Shown here: positions 46,973-56,697 of the stretch, in pieces
Position numbering within the stretch: the first letter of the stretch is position 1
How the letters are laid out: the number at the start of each line of letters is the position of its first letter
Source of the DNA: Planctomycetaceae bacterium
GTDB lineage: Bacteria > Planctomycetota > Planctomycetia > Planctomycetales > Planctomycetaceae
Assembly: GCA_021732995.1 (NCBI GenBank)
Contig: JAKFWA010000119.1
Coordinates: forward strand, 62,001-126,000
DNA: 64,000 nt
Direction: 5' to 3'
The notes under the pieces: model-generated
What the model was told of the DNA's origin: nothing
Databases searched by the model: none
What the model saw: only the letters and a program-made list of their open reading frames with translations
Made by a program: the position numbers and the translations under genes

Positions 46973-48535
46973 CTACTTGGGCGCGACTGCGGTCGCGCCC
47001 GCTGCTGACGCCGTTTGAGTTTCGGGCTTAGCCGACTCTTCAGCGCCCTGTGGTGTGAGCACATCTTCTGGCAGAGTCAGCCGGTCTTTGATGTCGCTGT
47101 GATTCAGCACAACCTTCTCGCCAAGCTCAAGGCCTTCCTTCACGATGATGCTGGCATCGTTGGCGCTGCCGACTTTGATCTCGCGCGTCTCAAACGTCGT
47201 TTCATTAACGGGCACCGCCACGAAGTGGCGATTTCCTCGCGGGATGACCGCGCCAATCGGGACCTGCAGTTGAGAATCAAAATGCTCGACGAGGATGTCG
47301 ACTTGAGCCGTCATGGCCGTGCGCAGCTCTTCAGGCGGCGAATGAATGTCGATCTCGACGGCGTACTCTTTGACGTGCGACGTGTAGACACTGGAACTCG
47401 GCAGCGGGTACTCGCCCACCGTCGCCACGGTGCCGGTCAGAACTCGCCCCGGCAAGGCATCGCTGGTGATCTCGGAGGTCATGCCCTTCTTGATGTGGCT
47501 GATGCGCGACTCATGCACTTTGGCGAGCACTCGCATCTTCTCTGGATCCGGCAGGCGAATGATGACCTGGCGTTCGCGAACGGGCACACCTTCCATGATC
47601 GGTTGGTCGCTGGATGACGCCCGACGCGGGTCATTTCCGAACACAACCTGACCAGGCCCGGGGGCGAGGATTGTGCACTTGGCGATCTGCTCCTGAATCT
47701 CTTCCAGACGCTTCTGGTCGAGTTCCAAAGTCTTCTCGCGCGCCTTCACTTTGGCGGCGGTGGTCTCGATGTCCGCCGTCAGTTGGTTGAGCATCTTGCG
47801 GCGTGAGAACTTCTGCAGAACTTCCAGTTTCGTCTTGGCGACTTCACGCTCCTTGGCGGCTTTTTCGACCGCGAAGGTATCGGCTTGCAGTTGTACCTTG
47901 GAGACGTAACCTCGCTCGGCGAGTTGCTTGCTGTAAAGCAGGTATTCCTGCGCGCGGCGCAGGTTCTCTTCGGCGACGACTAAGGCACTCTCGAGCGTTT
48001 CACTTTGCTCGCGGAAAGTGCCTTCCTGGTACTCGTCGCGAGCGATCTTGGACGACTCCAGCAGCGCCCTGGCTTCGATCAGCAAGGACTCACTGGCGCT
48101 GAAAGCGATCTGCTGTTGGATGAGGTCTTGCTGGAGAGCGCTGTCGTCCAGCTTCACCAACTGATCGCCCTTCTCGACTCGAGTACCGGCCGTCACGATC
48201 TGGATGATGTTGGTGCCCGCCGAATTCCTCGACCGTACTTCGCAGCGCACTTCGATGCCGCGCGAGGCTTCGATTTCACCCTGCTCCAGAATGCGATTAA
48301 TGAACGGCCCCAACTCGGCTTCGGCTGTCAGCACGCTAGGTGGCGTCTCCCCCCCGAGAAAATTGGGGATGAAACTCCAGGCGGCGACGGGGGCCGAAAG
48401 GCCAAGGAAGAGCGAGAGCGAAGTCCAAGTGGACCAACCGGCGCGACCTGCTGGAGACCTCAAGAGGCATCGTGCCTGATCTCGAAGTCGGCCCAACAGA
48501 ATCGGCGTGGACGATTCGGCAGGGATTCGTTTCAT
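46973..48535 (-). CDS. HlyD/MacA-like periplasmic adaptor (membrane fusion protein)
   Basis: 520 residues from the ATG at 48535; a start at 48577 would add 14 residues. A positively charged N-terminus is followed by one membrane helix (about residues 36-56). Next is a barrel-sandwich hybrid domain in two halves ('GEIEASRGIEVRCEVRS...VEKGDQLVKLDD' and 'CTILAPGPGQVVFG') around a long coiled-coil hairpin (about 135-285), then beta-barrel domains ('MRVLAKVHESRISHIKKGM', 'LRTAMTAQVDILVE'). This is the MacA/HlyD arrangement. The gene is first in a leftward two-gene operon with the MacB-like ABC transporter. Confidence 0.9.
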   Translation of the reverse strand: MKRIPAESSTPILLGRLRDQARCLLRSPAGRAGWSTWTSLSLFLGLSAPVAAWSFIPNFLGGETPPSVLTAEAELGPFINRILEQGEIEASRGIEVRCEVRSRNSAGTNIIQIVTAGTRVEKGDQLVKLDDSALQQDLIQQQIAFSASESLLIEARALLESSKIARDEYQEGTFREQSETLESALVVAEENLRRAQEYLLYSKQLAERGYVSKVQLQADTFAVEKAAKEREVAKTKLEVLQKFSRRKMLNQLTADIETTAAKVKAREKTLELDQKRLEEIQEQIAKCTILAPGPGQVVFGNDPRRASSSDQPIMEGVPVRERQVIIRLPDPEKMRVLAKVHESRISHIKKGMTSEITSDALPGRVLTGTVATVGEYPLPSSSVYTSHVKEYAVEIDIHSPPEELRTAMTAQVDILVEHFDSQLQVPIGAVIPRGNRHFVAVPVNETTFETREIKVGSANDASIIVKEGLELGEKVVLNHSDIKDRLTLPEDVLTPQGAEESAKPETQTASAAGATAVAPK

Positions 48536-48895
48536 GCATGCAACCGTCTGGCAGGACCGGCGGGGGGGAACCGGCAATAAGGAAGGACTTTCCGTCCGGC
48601 GTCACCGGCCGAAAAGCATGTGCAAGTCGCATCAGAGGATAGTTGTGAGTATCGGCAGCGGGAAGCCGTCTCCTGCGGGTTGAATCCAGATCTTAGCAGA
48701 TGAAATGTTCAGTCATGTTTTCGAGGTTTGTCCCGTTGGTCTGCGAATGGCTGTCTGGGAGTTCCGCGCGGAGCTTGCGGCTGCCCGATTGTTCGACCTT
48801 CTTGACAGTTTGAACAACGCCTTAACAGCATATGCTCCGAGTCCGTTTCCTTCGGGATGCGTCACGAGAATCACAACTGCTGGAAGGGAGTCACC
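48536..48895. other. Divergent intergenic region between macA-like and fad genes
   Basis: No gene supported. The region must hold promoters for both flanking genes. The strong ribosome binding site GGAAGGGAG (48882-48890) belongs to the rightward gene. No RNA structure or repeat stands out. Confidence 0.4.
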
Positions 48896-51043
48896 ATGGG
48901 CGTGTTTCAGTTCGAAGTGGGCGACGACGGGATTGGACTGCTGACGTTCGACACGCCAGAAAAGAAAGTGAACACCCTCGCCAAGACGGTGGCCGAGGAA
49001 CTGGCAGGGATCGTCACTCAACTGGAAGGCCGCAGCGACCTGCAGGGACTGTTGTTCCGCAGTGGGAAGCCCGGCCAGTTCATCGCCGGGGCGGATCTCA
49101 ATGAACTGGCGGCTCTGGCGACGGCCACCCGCGAGCAGGTACTGGCGGCCGTGCAGATTGGTCATCAGCTTTTCTCCCGCATCAGCAAGCTGCCCTTTCC
49201 GGTTGTCGCGCTGGTCGATGGAGCGTGCATGGGCGGCGGGACCGAGCTGATTCTCTCAATGGACGAACGAGTGGTTTCGAATTCACCCAGCACGAAGATT
49301 GCTCTGCCGGAAGTGAACGTCGGTCTGATTCCGGGCTGGGGAGGCACTCAACGGCTGCCGCGGCTCATTGGGCTGCATTCCGCGATTGAGATGATTACCA
49401 GCGGCGAAGGTTTGAACGCGACGGCGGCAGTCGCCAAGGGGCTCGCGTTCGATGCCGTGCCGGCAGAAAAGCTGGTCGAGGAAGGCAAGCGAGTGCTCAC
49501 GTTCCTGAGAGATGGCGATCGCTGGAAGGCCAATCGCCAGCGCCGTTCGCAGCCGCTCGGACTCAGTGCCGATCAACTCGCGTTCGCGGCGGCTGTGTCT
49601 GAGGGCGCCGTGATGGGAAAGACCAAGGGCCAGTACCCCGCCCCGATGGCCGCTCTGAAGTCAATCAAGAACGGTATCAATCTCCCGCTTGATGAAGGCT
49701 TGAAGGTCGAGCAGGAAACTTCACTCGATGTCGTGGGCTCAACGATTTCTGCCAATCTGATCGGTGTCTTCTTCATGAACAACAAAGTGGGGCGCGATCC
49801 AGGGCTCGGCGGAACGAAGGCGGTTGGTCGCCCGGTGCAACGAGTGGGAGTGCTCGGTAGCGGCCAGATGGGCTCCGGCATCGCGACCGCTCACGCCCGT
49901 CGCGGCGTCTCTGCGACGATGGTGGACGTTGATAACGCTCGAATCGCGGACGGCGTTGGCCGTGCTCGAAAAGTTGTCGAGGGTCGCATTCAGATCGGCC
50001 GCGCCACGCCCAAAGATCTCGCTGACATGCTGAGCATGTTGAATACCTCAACTTCAACGCAGGTCTTCAGCGACTGTGATGTCGTTGTCGAGGCCATTAC
50101 CGAAAATGAAGCTCTGAAGACGCAGACCTATAAAGAGCTGGCAGCCGTCTTGAAGCCGGATGCAATTCTGGCGTCGAACACGTCGACGATCTCGATCACG
50201 CGGATGGCCGAGGCGGCTCCGCATCCAGAACGCTTCGTCGGCATGCACTTCTTCTACCCCGTTGACCGCATGCAACTCGTCGAAGTTATTCGCGGCGCGA
50301 AGACGAGCGACGAGACGGTGGTGACGATTGTGGATCTCGCCAAGCGGATAGGCAAAACGCCCATCGTTATGAAGGACTGCCCCGGTTTTCTGGTGAACCG
50401 CATTCTGCTGCCTTACATGAATGAGGCCACGATGCTGCTCTGTGAAGGCGCGTCGATGGACGATATCGACGCGGCCGCCACAAAGTTTGGCATGCCGATG
50501 GGGCCGATCGCGTTGCACGATCTGGTGGGGCTCGACACTGCACTCTACGCCGGTCAGGTCGTCGCAACGGCGTATCACGACCGAGCAAAGATGTGCCCGT
50601 TGCTTGGAGAACTAGTGGCGGCGAAACGGCTGGGGCAAAAGTCCGGTGCCGGTTTCCGTTCCTTCAGCGGCAAGAAGGGCAAGCCCGTCAGCGACCCCGC
50701 TTTTACTCCATTGCTTGAAAAGCATCGGACCGACAAGCGCACGTTCACGCGCGACGAGATCACCGATCGGTTGTTCCTGCCGATGCTGCTGGAGGCGACT
50801 CGCTGCTTAGAGGAGACGATCGTCCCGGAACCGGCGCACGTCGATCTGGGCCTGCTGCTGGGCATTGGCTTCCCCGCGTTTCGCGGCGGGATCTTGCGTT
50901 GGTGCGACACCGAGGGCGCCGGGCGTATCGTGCAGAAGCTCGAAGGTTATCGCGGTCTGGGCAAGCGATTTGAGCCGACGGACTCGCTGCTGCAACTCGC
51001 GCAGGCTGGCGGTCGCTTCTACGAAGCCAGCAAGGTCGCGTGA
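48896..51043 (+). CDS. fadJ: Fused enoyl-CoA hydratase / 3-hydroxyacyl-CoA dehydrogenase (FadB/FadJ type)
   Basis: 715 residues from the ATG at 48896, chosen for GGAAGGGAG just upstream. The N-terminal crotonase domain (about 1-190) has the oxyanion segment 'FIAGADLNEL' and both catalytic glutamate regions ('CMGGGTELIL', 'ALPEVNVGLIPGWGGTQRLPRL'). The dehydrogenase part begins with the NAD-binding 'VGVLGSGQMGSGIATAHA' and continues with the catalytic His in 'GMHFFYPVDRMQLVEVI' and 'GFLVNRILLPYMNEA'. It carries out two successive steps of fatty-acid beta-oxidation. The thiolase partner gene is not next to it. FadB versus FadJ cannot be told from sequence alone. Confidence 0.93.
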   Translation: MGVFQFEVGDDGIGLLTFDTPEKKVNTLAKTVAEELAGIVTQLEGRSDLQGLLFRSGKPGQFIAGADLNELAALATATREQVLAAVQIGHQLFSRISKLPFPVVALVDGACMGGGTELILSMDERVVSNSPSTKIALPEVNVGLIPGWGGTQRLPRLIGLHSAIEMITSGEGLNATAAVAKGLAFDAVPAEKLVEEGKRVLTFLRDGDRWKANRQRRSQPLGLSADQLAFAAAVSEGAVMGKTKGQYPAPMAALKSIKNGINLPLDEGLKVEQETSLDVVGSTISANLIGVFFMNNKVGRDPGLGGTKAVGRPVQRVGVLGSGQMGSGIATAHARRGVSATMVDVDNARIADGVGRARKVVEGRIQIGRATPKDLADMLSMLNTSTSTQVFSDCDVVVEAITENEALKTQTYKELAAVLKPDAILASNTSTISITRMAEAAPHPERFVGMHFFYPVDRMQLVEVIRGAKTSDETVVTIVDLAKRIGKTPIVMKDCPGFLVNRILLPYMNEATMLLCEGASMDDIDAAATKFGMPMGPIALHDLVGLDTALYAGQVVATAYHDRAKMCPLLGELVAAKRLGQKSGAGFRSFSGKKGKPVSDPAFTPLLEKHRTDKRTFTRDEITDRLFLPMLLEATRCLEETIVPEPAHVDLGLLLGIGFPAFRGGILRWCDTEGAGRIVQKLEGYRGLGKRFEPTDSLLQLAQAGGRFYEASKVA

Positions 51044-51063
51044 TTGTTGTCGGACAGCGCCGC

Positions 51064-53436
51064 TCAGTCTGCAAATTGCAGAGCATTGCTCGCCAGCAAG
51101 ACTTCCATCAGTTGCTGCCAGGTGGCGTCATTGGGCGACGCGCCGAGGAACGCTGTCATCCGCTCCACTTGAGCAGGTGACGGTTGTGTGCCGAACAACA
51201 ACTCGTGTGCCCGCGTGACTTGATCCGGTACATTCGACCGCTCAGATCGTACTCGAGCAGCCAACGCAGCAGCCTGCTGCCCGATGAAGGCACTGTTCAA
51301 CACAAACAGTTGCTGCAGTGGCGTCGTGGTCTCAAGCCGCGCTGGGCTGTGCGCGACTGGATCCGGGAAGTCGAACAGCCGCAGCATGTCGCTGAGTTCG
51401 CGGCGGCGGACGAGTCCGTAAACCGTGCGGCGGAAGTTGGCCGCATCAGCCAGTTCTTGAGGCGCTCCGCCAATCGAAGTTCGAAGCGATCCAGTGGCGC
51501 TCAGCACCGTGTCACGCCATGCCTCGATCTCCAATCGGCGGCGTGGCATGTGGCTCAACCAGACGTTGTCGGGATCGAGTGATCGTGCTTCCGGGCTGGA
51601 TGTACTGGCCCGCTGGTAGGCCGCAGAGAGCATGATTTCGCGATGCAGCCACTTCAGCGACCACCCTGATGCAATGAATCGCTCGGAAAGATAATCGAGC
51701 AGTTCTGGATGCGACGGACGCAGCCCTTGCGTCCCGAAGTTACTGGGAGTTTCGACCAGGCCGCGTCCGAAGTGGTGTCGCCAGACGCGGTTCACCATGA
51801 CCCGCGCTGCGAGCGGTGCGGAATCGCGGAAGATGGCCTGACCGAATTCCAATCGACCGCTGCCTTGAGTGAATCGTGCGGGTTCACCGCTCGAAAGCAC
51901 AGACAGGAATCGGCGCGGCACGACGGTGCCAGTATGAGCGGGGTTACCGCGAATTTGCATGGCCACGTCCTGGCCAGCGCCCATGCGATAATCCAGCTTG
52001 GTGCGGTTTGGACCATCGGGTAGCACCAGCAGGCTCGCGTCCTCGACGGCGTACGCGGGCGGCTCATTCATGTGCGGCTGACGCTTGAGTTCTTCAATAC
52101 GAGCCTTCGCCTGCTCAGTCTGCTGTTTGACCTCGTCTGCTTTCGACGGATCCTTCTTGGCGAGATCGGCCAGTCGTTTCAGCTCCGCTTCTTGTTGAGC
52201 GATCTCGCCTCGACGAGCAGCGACCACCTGTGCCGTCGCGGGATCAAGCAGTGGCAGCGACGTCTGGCGGACGCTCGCGAAGATCCCGGCCAAGCCATAG
52301 TAGTCCTGAGTCGTGATCGGGTCGAACTTGTGATCGTGGCAACGGGCGCAGGCGATGGTCAGCCCCAGCACGGTGCCTGAGACCATCGTGATGCGTTCTT
52401 CCCATTCCTCTGCGACCACCGTCTTGATGACGTCCGGTGCGAGCTTGAGTTCCTTCCAGTACGACGGGCTCAAGCCGATGAAACCGAGTGCCGCCAGCTC
52501 AGTTGGTTCGAGGTCCGGCATTTGATCTGCTGCGAGTTGCCGTCGGACAAACTCATCGTACGGCAGGTCCTCATTGAGCGAACGAATGACCCAGTCGCGG
52601 TACAGCCAGGCTTGAGCGTTGGTTTGAGCCCAGCTTTCCAGTACGTCGCTGTAGCGGACCAGATCCAGCCAATAGCGTCCCCAGCGTTCTCCGTAGTGTG
52701 GCGATGCCAGCAATCGCTCGAGCACGCGAGCGTGGGCATCGGGCGCCTGGTCGTTGACGAACGCTTCAACCGTTTCCGCATCGGGCGGCAGGCCCAGCAG
52801 GTCGAGCGACGCGCGGCGGATCAATGTGCGCCGGTCGGCAAACTGGGCGGGTTCCAGATTGTGAGCGGGGAGTTCGCGCAAGACGTACCCGTCGGTGGGC
52901 TGCTGAGCGTGCAAGCTATTGATCGCAGCCGGTGGTGTAGTGAGTGTCAGCGGGCGGATCGACCACAACTGTTTTCCCGCTTCGATGTCGACACCCCGCT
53001 TCTTGCCAGCTTCACCTGACTGATTGCCTGATGTTGGGAAATAGGCTCCGCGCTGAACCCAGGTGGTGAGAATCTCAATCTCCGCCGCAGTCATTTTCCC
53101 GGCGGGCGGCATCTGCAGGTCTGGATTGGCGAAGCCGATGGCTGCAATCAGCAGGCTGTCGGCGGGTTTGCCGGGGACAATTGCGGCGCCGGTGTCGCCA
53201 CCTTGCAGCATGAGTTCAGGCTGATCTAACCGCAGGCCGCCCTGCAGCGGCTTCGATTTCTCTGAATGGCACTCATAACACTGCTTGACGAGGAGCGGCC
53301 GCACGCGGCTTTCGAAGAAGGTGACGTCAGCTTCAGAGGCCGCTTTGTTCTGCGCGTCGTCCGCGCGCACAGGGACCAGCACGAACTGAGTGATAGCTGT
53401 CAGGCAGGCGATGAGTAACGCCGCAGTTACGCGCAT
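51064..53436 (-). CDS. PSD1-type secreted cytochrome c with DUF1549 and DUF1553 domains
   Basis: 790 residues from the ATG at 53436, chosen because GGGA lies seven bases upstream and the signal peptide (about 1-26) starts there; an open frame reaches back to 53532. The cytochrome domain has heme motif CYECH (53-57) and '[10 protein letters not shown]' as likely distal ligand region. DUF1549 follows ('[25 protein letters not shown]', '[17 protein letters not shown]'), then a charged coiled-coil insert near residues 385-435. DUF1553 comes last ('[27 protein letters not shown]'). Periplasmic, substrate unknown. Unlike the other PSD1 gene here it has no adjacent DUF1501 gene; the nearest is 2 kb away beyond an MFS gene. 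Confidence 0.92.
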   Translation of the reverse strand: MRVTAALLIACLTAITQFVLVPVRADDAQNKAASEADVTFFESRVRPLLVKQCYECHSEKSKPLQGGLRLDQPELMLQGGDTGAAIVPGKPADSLLIAAIGFANPDLQMPPAGKMTAAEIEILTTWVQRGAYFPTSGNQSGEAGKKRGVDIEAGKQLWSIRPLTLTTPPAAINSLHAQQPTDGYVLRELPAHNLEPAQFADRRTLIRRASLDLLGLPPDAETVEAFVNDQAPDAHARVLERLLASPHYGERWGRYWLDLVRYSDVLESWAQTNAQAWLYRDWVIRSLNEDLPYDEFVRRQLAADQMPDLEPTELAALGFIGLSPSYWKELKLAPDVIKTVVAEEWEERITMVSGTVLGLTIACARCHDHKFDPITTQDYYGLAGIFASVRQTSLPLLDPATAQVVAARRGEIAQQEAELKRLADLAKKDPSKADEVKQQTEQAKARIEELKRQPHMNEPPAYAVEDASLLVLPDGPNRTKLDYRMGAGQDVAMQIRGNPAHTGTVVPRRFLSVLSSGEPARFTQGSGRLEFGQAIFRDSAPLAARVMVNRVWRHHFGRGLVETPSNFGTQGLRPSHPELLDYLSERFIASGWSLKWLHREIMLSAAYQRASTSSPEARSLDPDNVWLSHMPRRRLEIEAWRDTVLSATGSLRTSIGGAPQELADAANFRRTVYGLVRRRELSDMLRLFDFPDPVAHSPARLETTTPLQQLFVLNSAFIGQQAAALAARVRSERSNVPDQVTRAHELLFGTQPSPAQVERMTAFLGASPNDATWQQLMEVLLASNALQFAD

Positions 53437-53626
53437 TTCGGATCCCGTCATCAGCTGTTCGTCGTTCGAGACACTGTTCGCCAGCACCACGTTATTACGG
53501 ATACCGGTCGAATTCATTACCTCCAGCGGCAAATCTCTGTTCTCGTGAGTTGAGCCGCCAACTGACCGGCGCTAGTCTTCAATCACGGAACTTTGATTCG
53601 AAACCCACCCAGCAAGCAAGGTCGTC

Positions 53627-55159
53627 ATGCACACCTTCGAACCGAGCAACTCCGAGCCGACGGCACCACAAGACAGCTCGACCCCGTGGTACAAGGAGCT
53701 GAGTCGCTATCACTGGTTCGTCCTGGTCGTGGCTGCGTTGGGCTGGTTGTTCGATTGCCTGGACCAGCAACTCTTCATTTTGGCTCGCCCTGCGGCCATG
53801 AAGGACTTGGTGCAGGCGACTGAGGGCATGAGCCTGAAGGACCTGGAACTCGCTCGCAGCAACGCGGGCAATTACGCCACATCGATCTTCATCGCAGGCT
53901 GGGCCACCGGCGGTTTGATCTTTGGCATGCTGGGTGATCGAATTGGCCGTGCCAAGACGATGCTGATCACGATTCTGATGTATTCACTCTTCACGGGGCT
54001 GAGTGCGCTGTCGAAGAGTTGGATCGACTTCTCGGCCTACCGATTCCTCACCGGTTTGGGTGTCGGCGGCGAGTTTGCAGTCGGCGTCGCGCTGGTCGCT
54101 GAAGTCATGCCTAACCGGGCACGCCCTTACACGTTGTCGTTGCTGCAGGCTCTGTCTGCGTTCGGAAACATCAGCGCGGCGTTCATCAACCTGGGCCTGG
54201 GAATCGCGGAAGAGGAAGGTCTGGTTTCCAGTCCGTGGCGTTACATGTTCATGATTGGTGCACTTCCTGCGCTGCTGGCGTTGTTCATCCGTCGTCGCCT
54301 CAAGGAACCTGAGCAGTGGGTGAAGGTGAAAGCCGAACAGAAGGCTGGCGATGCGCAGATGGGTTCGTACGCGGAACTCTTCCGAAATCCTCGTTGGCGC
54401 AAACACGCGATCCTGGGATTGCTGCTGGGTTGCTCAGGCGTGATTGGCCTGTGGTCCGTCGGGTTCTTTGCGCCCGACTTGATCCGTTCGGTGCAGAAGA
54501 AGGCGGTAACAGCGGGCGTTTTTGACGAACAATTCGCAACGGCAACTGCGGCGAAAGACGATCAAAAACTGGGGTTTCTGGATGAGATTAAGACCGCCCA
54601 AGCGGATCCCAAGACCGCCAAGCCAATGTCTGAAGGGGCAACCGAGCTGAAGGCCAAACTCGATCGGACGGTCAACGGTCGCCTGTCTCGCTGGCAGAGC
54701 TACACCTCGATCGCCATTAACGTCGGAGCGTTCTTCGGCATGTTCGGTTTTGGTGCCTTGTCGCAGCGAATCGGACGCAAGCCGACATTCGTGATCGCCT
54801 TGCTGTCTGCCTTCGTCAGCACCGTGTCTGTGTTCTGGTTTCTGGAGCACTTCTGGCAGATTTGGGTGATGGTTCCCGTCATGGGATTCTGCCAGTTGTC
54901 ACTATTCGCGGGATATGCGATCTACTTCCCGGAACTCTTCCCAACGCGGCTGCGCACGACGGGAACCAGCTTTTGCTACAACGTTGGCCGGTTTGTCGCG
55001 GCGCTGGGGCCGATCGTGAAAGGCATGCTGGAAGCGGCGTTTGTTAATACCCCTGAACCGCTGCGGTACGCCGGCGTGACAATGTGCCTAGTCTTCCTCA
55101 TCGGGCTTTGCGTCCTGCCGTTCCTGCCGGAGACCAAAGGCCAGCCTTTACCGGAATAG
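53627..55159 (+). CDS. Major facilitator superfamily transporter
   Basis: 510 residues with about 12 membrane helices. The MFS loop 2-3 motif 'GMLGDRIGRAKTM' and its C-terminal counterpart 'GALSQRIGRKPTF' are present, as is 'RFLTGLGVGGEFAVGVALVAEVMPNRAR', typical of the aromatic-acid/sialic-acid:H+ symporter branch. A hydrophilic insert of about 60 residues lies between helices 7 and 8 (around residues 290-350), larger than usual. It is probably a proton-coupled importer of a sugar or organic acid; the substrate cannot be named. Stand-alone gene, divergent from the PSD1 gene. Confidence 0.88.
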   Translation: MHTFEPSNSEPTAPQDSSTPWYKELSRYHWFVLVVAALGWLFDCLDQQLFILARPAAMKDLVQATEGMSLKDLELARSNAGNYATSIFIAGWATGGLIFGMLGDRIGRAKTMLITILMYSLFTGLSALSKSWIDFSAYRFLTGLGVGGEFAVGVALVAEVMPNRARPYTLSLLQALSAFGNISAAFINLGLGIAEEEGLVSSPWRYMFMIGALPALLALFIRRRLKEPEQWVKVKAEQKAGDAQMGSYAELFRNPRWRKHAILGLLLGCSGVIGLWSVGFFAPDLIRSVQKKAVTAGVFDEQFATATAAKDDQKLGFLDEIKTAQADPKTAKPMSEGATELKAKLDRTVNGRLSRWQSYTSIAINVGAFFGMFGFGALSQRIGRKPTFVIALLSAFVSTVSVFWFLEHFWQIWVMVPVMGFCQLSLFAGYAIYFPELFPTRLRTTGTSFCYNVGRFVAALGPIVKGMLEAAFVNTPEPLRYAGVTMCLVFLIGLCVLPFLPETKGQPLPE

Positions 55160-55369
55160 AGTTTGAAGTCTGGGACCGTGTTGATTTCTGCTTGCTGAGG
55201 CAGTGCCACTTCGTGCAGACGCTTGAACGCAGTCGCGATCAAATTCGCGTTCACGGCGCGAGTCAATTCCTGTTGAAACTTCGATCATCAACCGGCGGTA
55301 CTGTTGGAAGTCGTCTCTGCTGTTGGAGTTCGCTTCAGTTCGTTGACCGCGTCGATGCCGGAGTAAATC

Positions 55370-56593
55370 ATGAATTCTCGTCGCGAGTTCTTGCAGTTGG
55401 CGGGTTCTGCGGGGCTGGTTTCGCTGTGCGGGCTACCCCCTGCTTTTCTGGAGCGAGCGACTGCGGCTGACGACAAACGCAGTGATCGGGTGCTGGTGCT
55501 GATTCAGCTCGCTGGCGGCAACGACGGACTGAATACTGTCGTTCCGCACGGTCGTGACGAGTACTACAAGGCTCGGCCCGGCATCGCGATTCCGCGTGGC
55601 CAGGTGCTGAAGATCAATCAGGAACTCGGGTTGCATCCGGCGATGACCGGGTTCAAGGAACTCTACGACGAAGGTCAACTGGCCATCGTGCAGGGCGTTG
55701 GATATCCCAGCCCGGATCGCTCGCACTTCCGGTCGATGGATATCTGGCATTCGGCCCGGCCGGAAGCTCTGGATACCCGCGACGGCTGGTTGGGGCGGTC
55801 ACTCGACGCGCAGTTTGATCGTGGCGCTCGTATGGCTCTGCCGGCGCTGTCGATTGGAACCGACAAGCTGCCGCTGGCACTCCTGAGCCAAAGAATCAGT
55901 GTCCCGACGATTCGCGATCCGCGCCAGTACGAGTTGCAACTGCCCGGCGATTCCAGCCGCATTTTGAAACACATCCAGAAGGCGGCGGAACGTCCCGCGG
56001 CGGCGCAGTCGGATCTGGCGTTTGTCCGTTCAACGACGAAGGCGGCGGTGACCAGTTCGCTGGAACTCAAACGTGTGGCTGCGAACTACCAGACTGCGGT
56101 GCCCTATCCTGCCAGCCGATTGGCGAACAATCTGAAGACCGTCGCTCAGATGATCGCCAGCAACTTCGGACCGAACATCTACTTCGTGTCTCATGACGGC
56201 TTTGATACGCACTCGCAGCAGATGAACGCCCACTCGACTCTGTTGGGAGAATTGTCGTCGTCAGTCACAGCGTTCGTCCGCGACCTGGCCGGACACAAGC
56301 TGGCCAACGAAGTGCTCGTCGTGACGTTCTCCGAGTTCGGTCGCCGGGTTGCTGAGAACGGCAGCCTGGGCAGCGATCACGGAGCGGCATCGCAAATGTT
56401 CGCGATCTCGACCAAGGTCAAGGCCGGGCTGCGAGGCAATCATCCCAGCTTGACTGACCTTGACGATGGCGACCTCAAGTTTGCGACCGACTTCCGCTCC
56501 GTCTACTCCACCCTGCTCGACCAGTGGCTGAACATCGACAGCGAGAAAGTGCTGGGCCGCCGCTTAGCACCGATCGATCTGATCAAGACTTGA
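55370..56593 (+). CDS. DUF1501 family protein with Tat leader
   Basis: 407 residues. Leader 'NSRREFLQLAGSAGLVSLCG' is a classic twin-arginine signal. DUF1501 core: 'VLVLIQLAGGNDGLNTVVPHGRDEYYKARPGIAIP', 'LAIVQGVGYPSPDRSHFRSMDIWHSA', 'IYFVSHDGFDTHSQQ' and 'EVLVVTFSEFGRRVAENGSLGSDHGAA'. This is the branch often paired with a DUF1800 gene, but no DUF1800 gene is adjacent. It is exported, function unproven. It is followed by a terminator shared with the convergent gene. Confidence 0.92.
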   Translation: MNSRREFLQLAGSAGLVSLCGLPPAFLERATAADDKRSDRVLVLIQLAGGNDGLNTVVPHGRDEYYKARPGIAIPRGQVLKINQELGLHPAMTGFKELYDEGQLAIVQGVGYPSPDRSHFRSMDIWHSARPEALDTRDGWLGRSLDAQFDRGARMALPALSIGTDKLPLALLSQRISVPTIRDPRQYELQLPGDSSRILKHIQKAAERPAAAQSDLAFVRSTTKAAVTSSLELKRVAANYQTAVPYPASRLANNLKTVAQMIASNFGPNIYFVSHDGFDTHSQQMNAHSTLLGELSSSVTAFVRDLAGHKLANEVLVVTFSEFGRRVAENGSLGSDHGAASQMFAISTKVKAGLRGNHPSLTDLDDGDLKFATDFRSVYSTLLDQWLNIDSEKVLGRRLAPIDLIKT

Positions 56594-56622
56594 TCCAAGC
56601 CATTCGACGCCTCAGTCACCAC

Positions 56623-56665
56623 AAAACAAAAGAGCCGCAGCGAATTGAATGTCTCGCTGCGGCTC
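56623..56665 (-). terminator. Rho-independent terminator between convergent genes
   Basis: GAGCCGCAGCGA (56632-56643) and TCGCTGCGGCTC (56654-56665) form a perfect 12-pair stem with a ten-base loop. Read leftward it is followed by TTTTGTTTT, a strong terminator for the coiled-coil protein gene ending at 56698. Read rightward the tail (ATTCTCGTTGTT) is poorer, so it may also act, more weakly, on the DUF1501 gene. Confidence 0.85.
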
Positions 56666-56697
56666 ATTCTCGTTGTTGAACAACCGTGCCAGCCTGA

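Noticed and set aside
44827-48535. Type I secretion system for the RTX giant protein
   Set aside because: The ABC protein is MacB-type (N-terminal ATPase, FtsX-like helices), not the HlyB/PrtD type used for RTX proteins.
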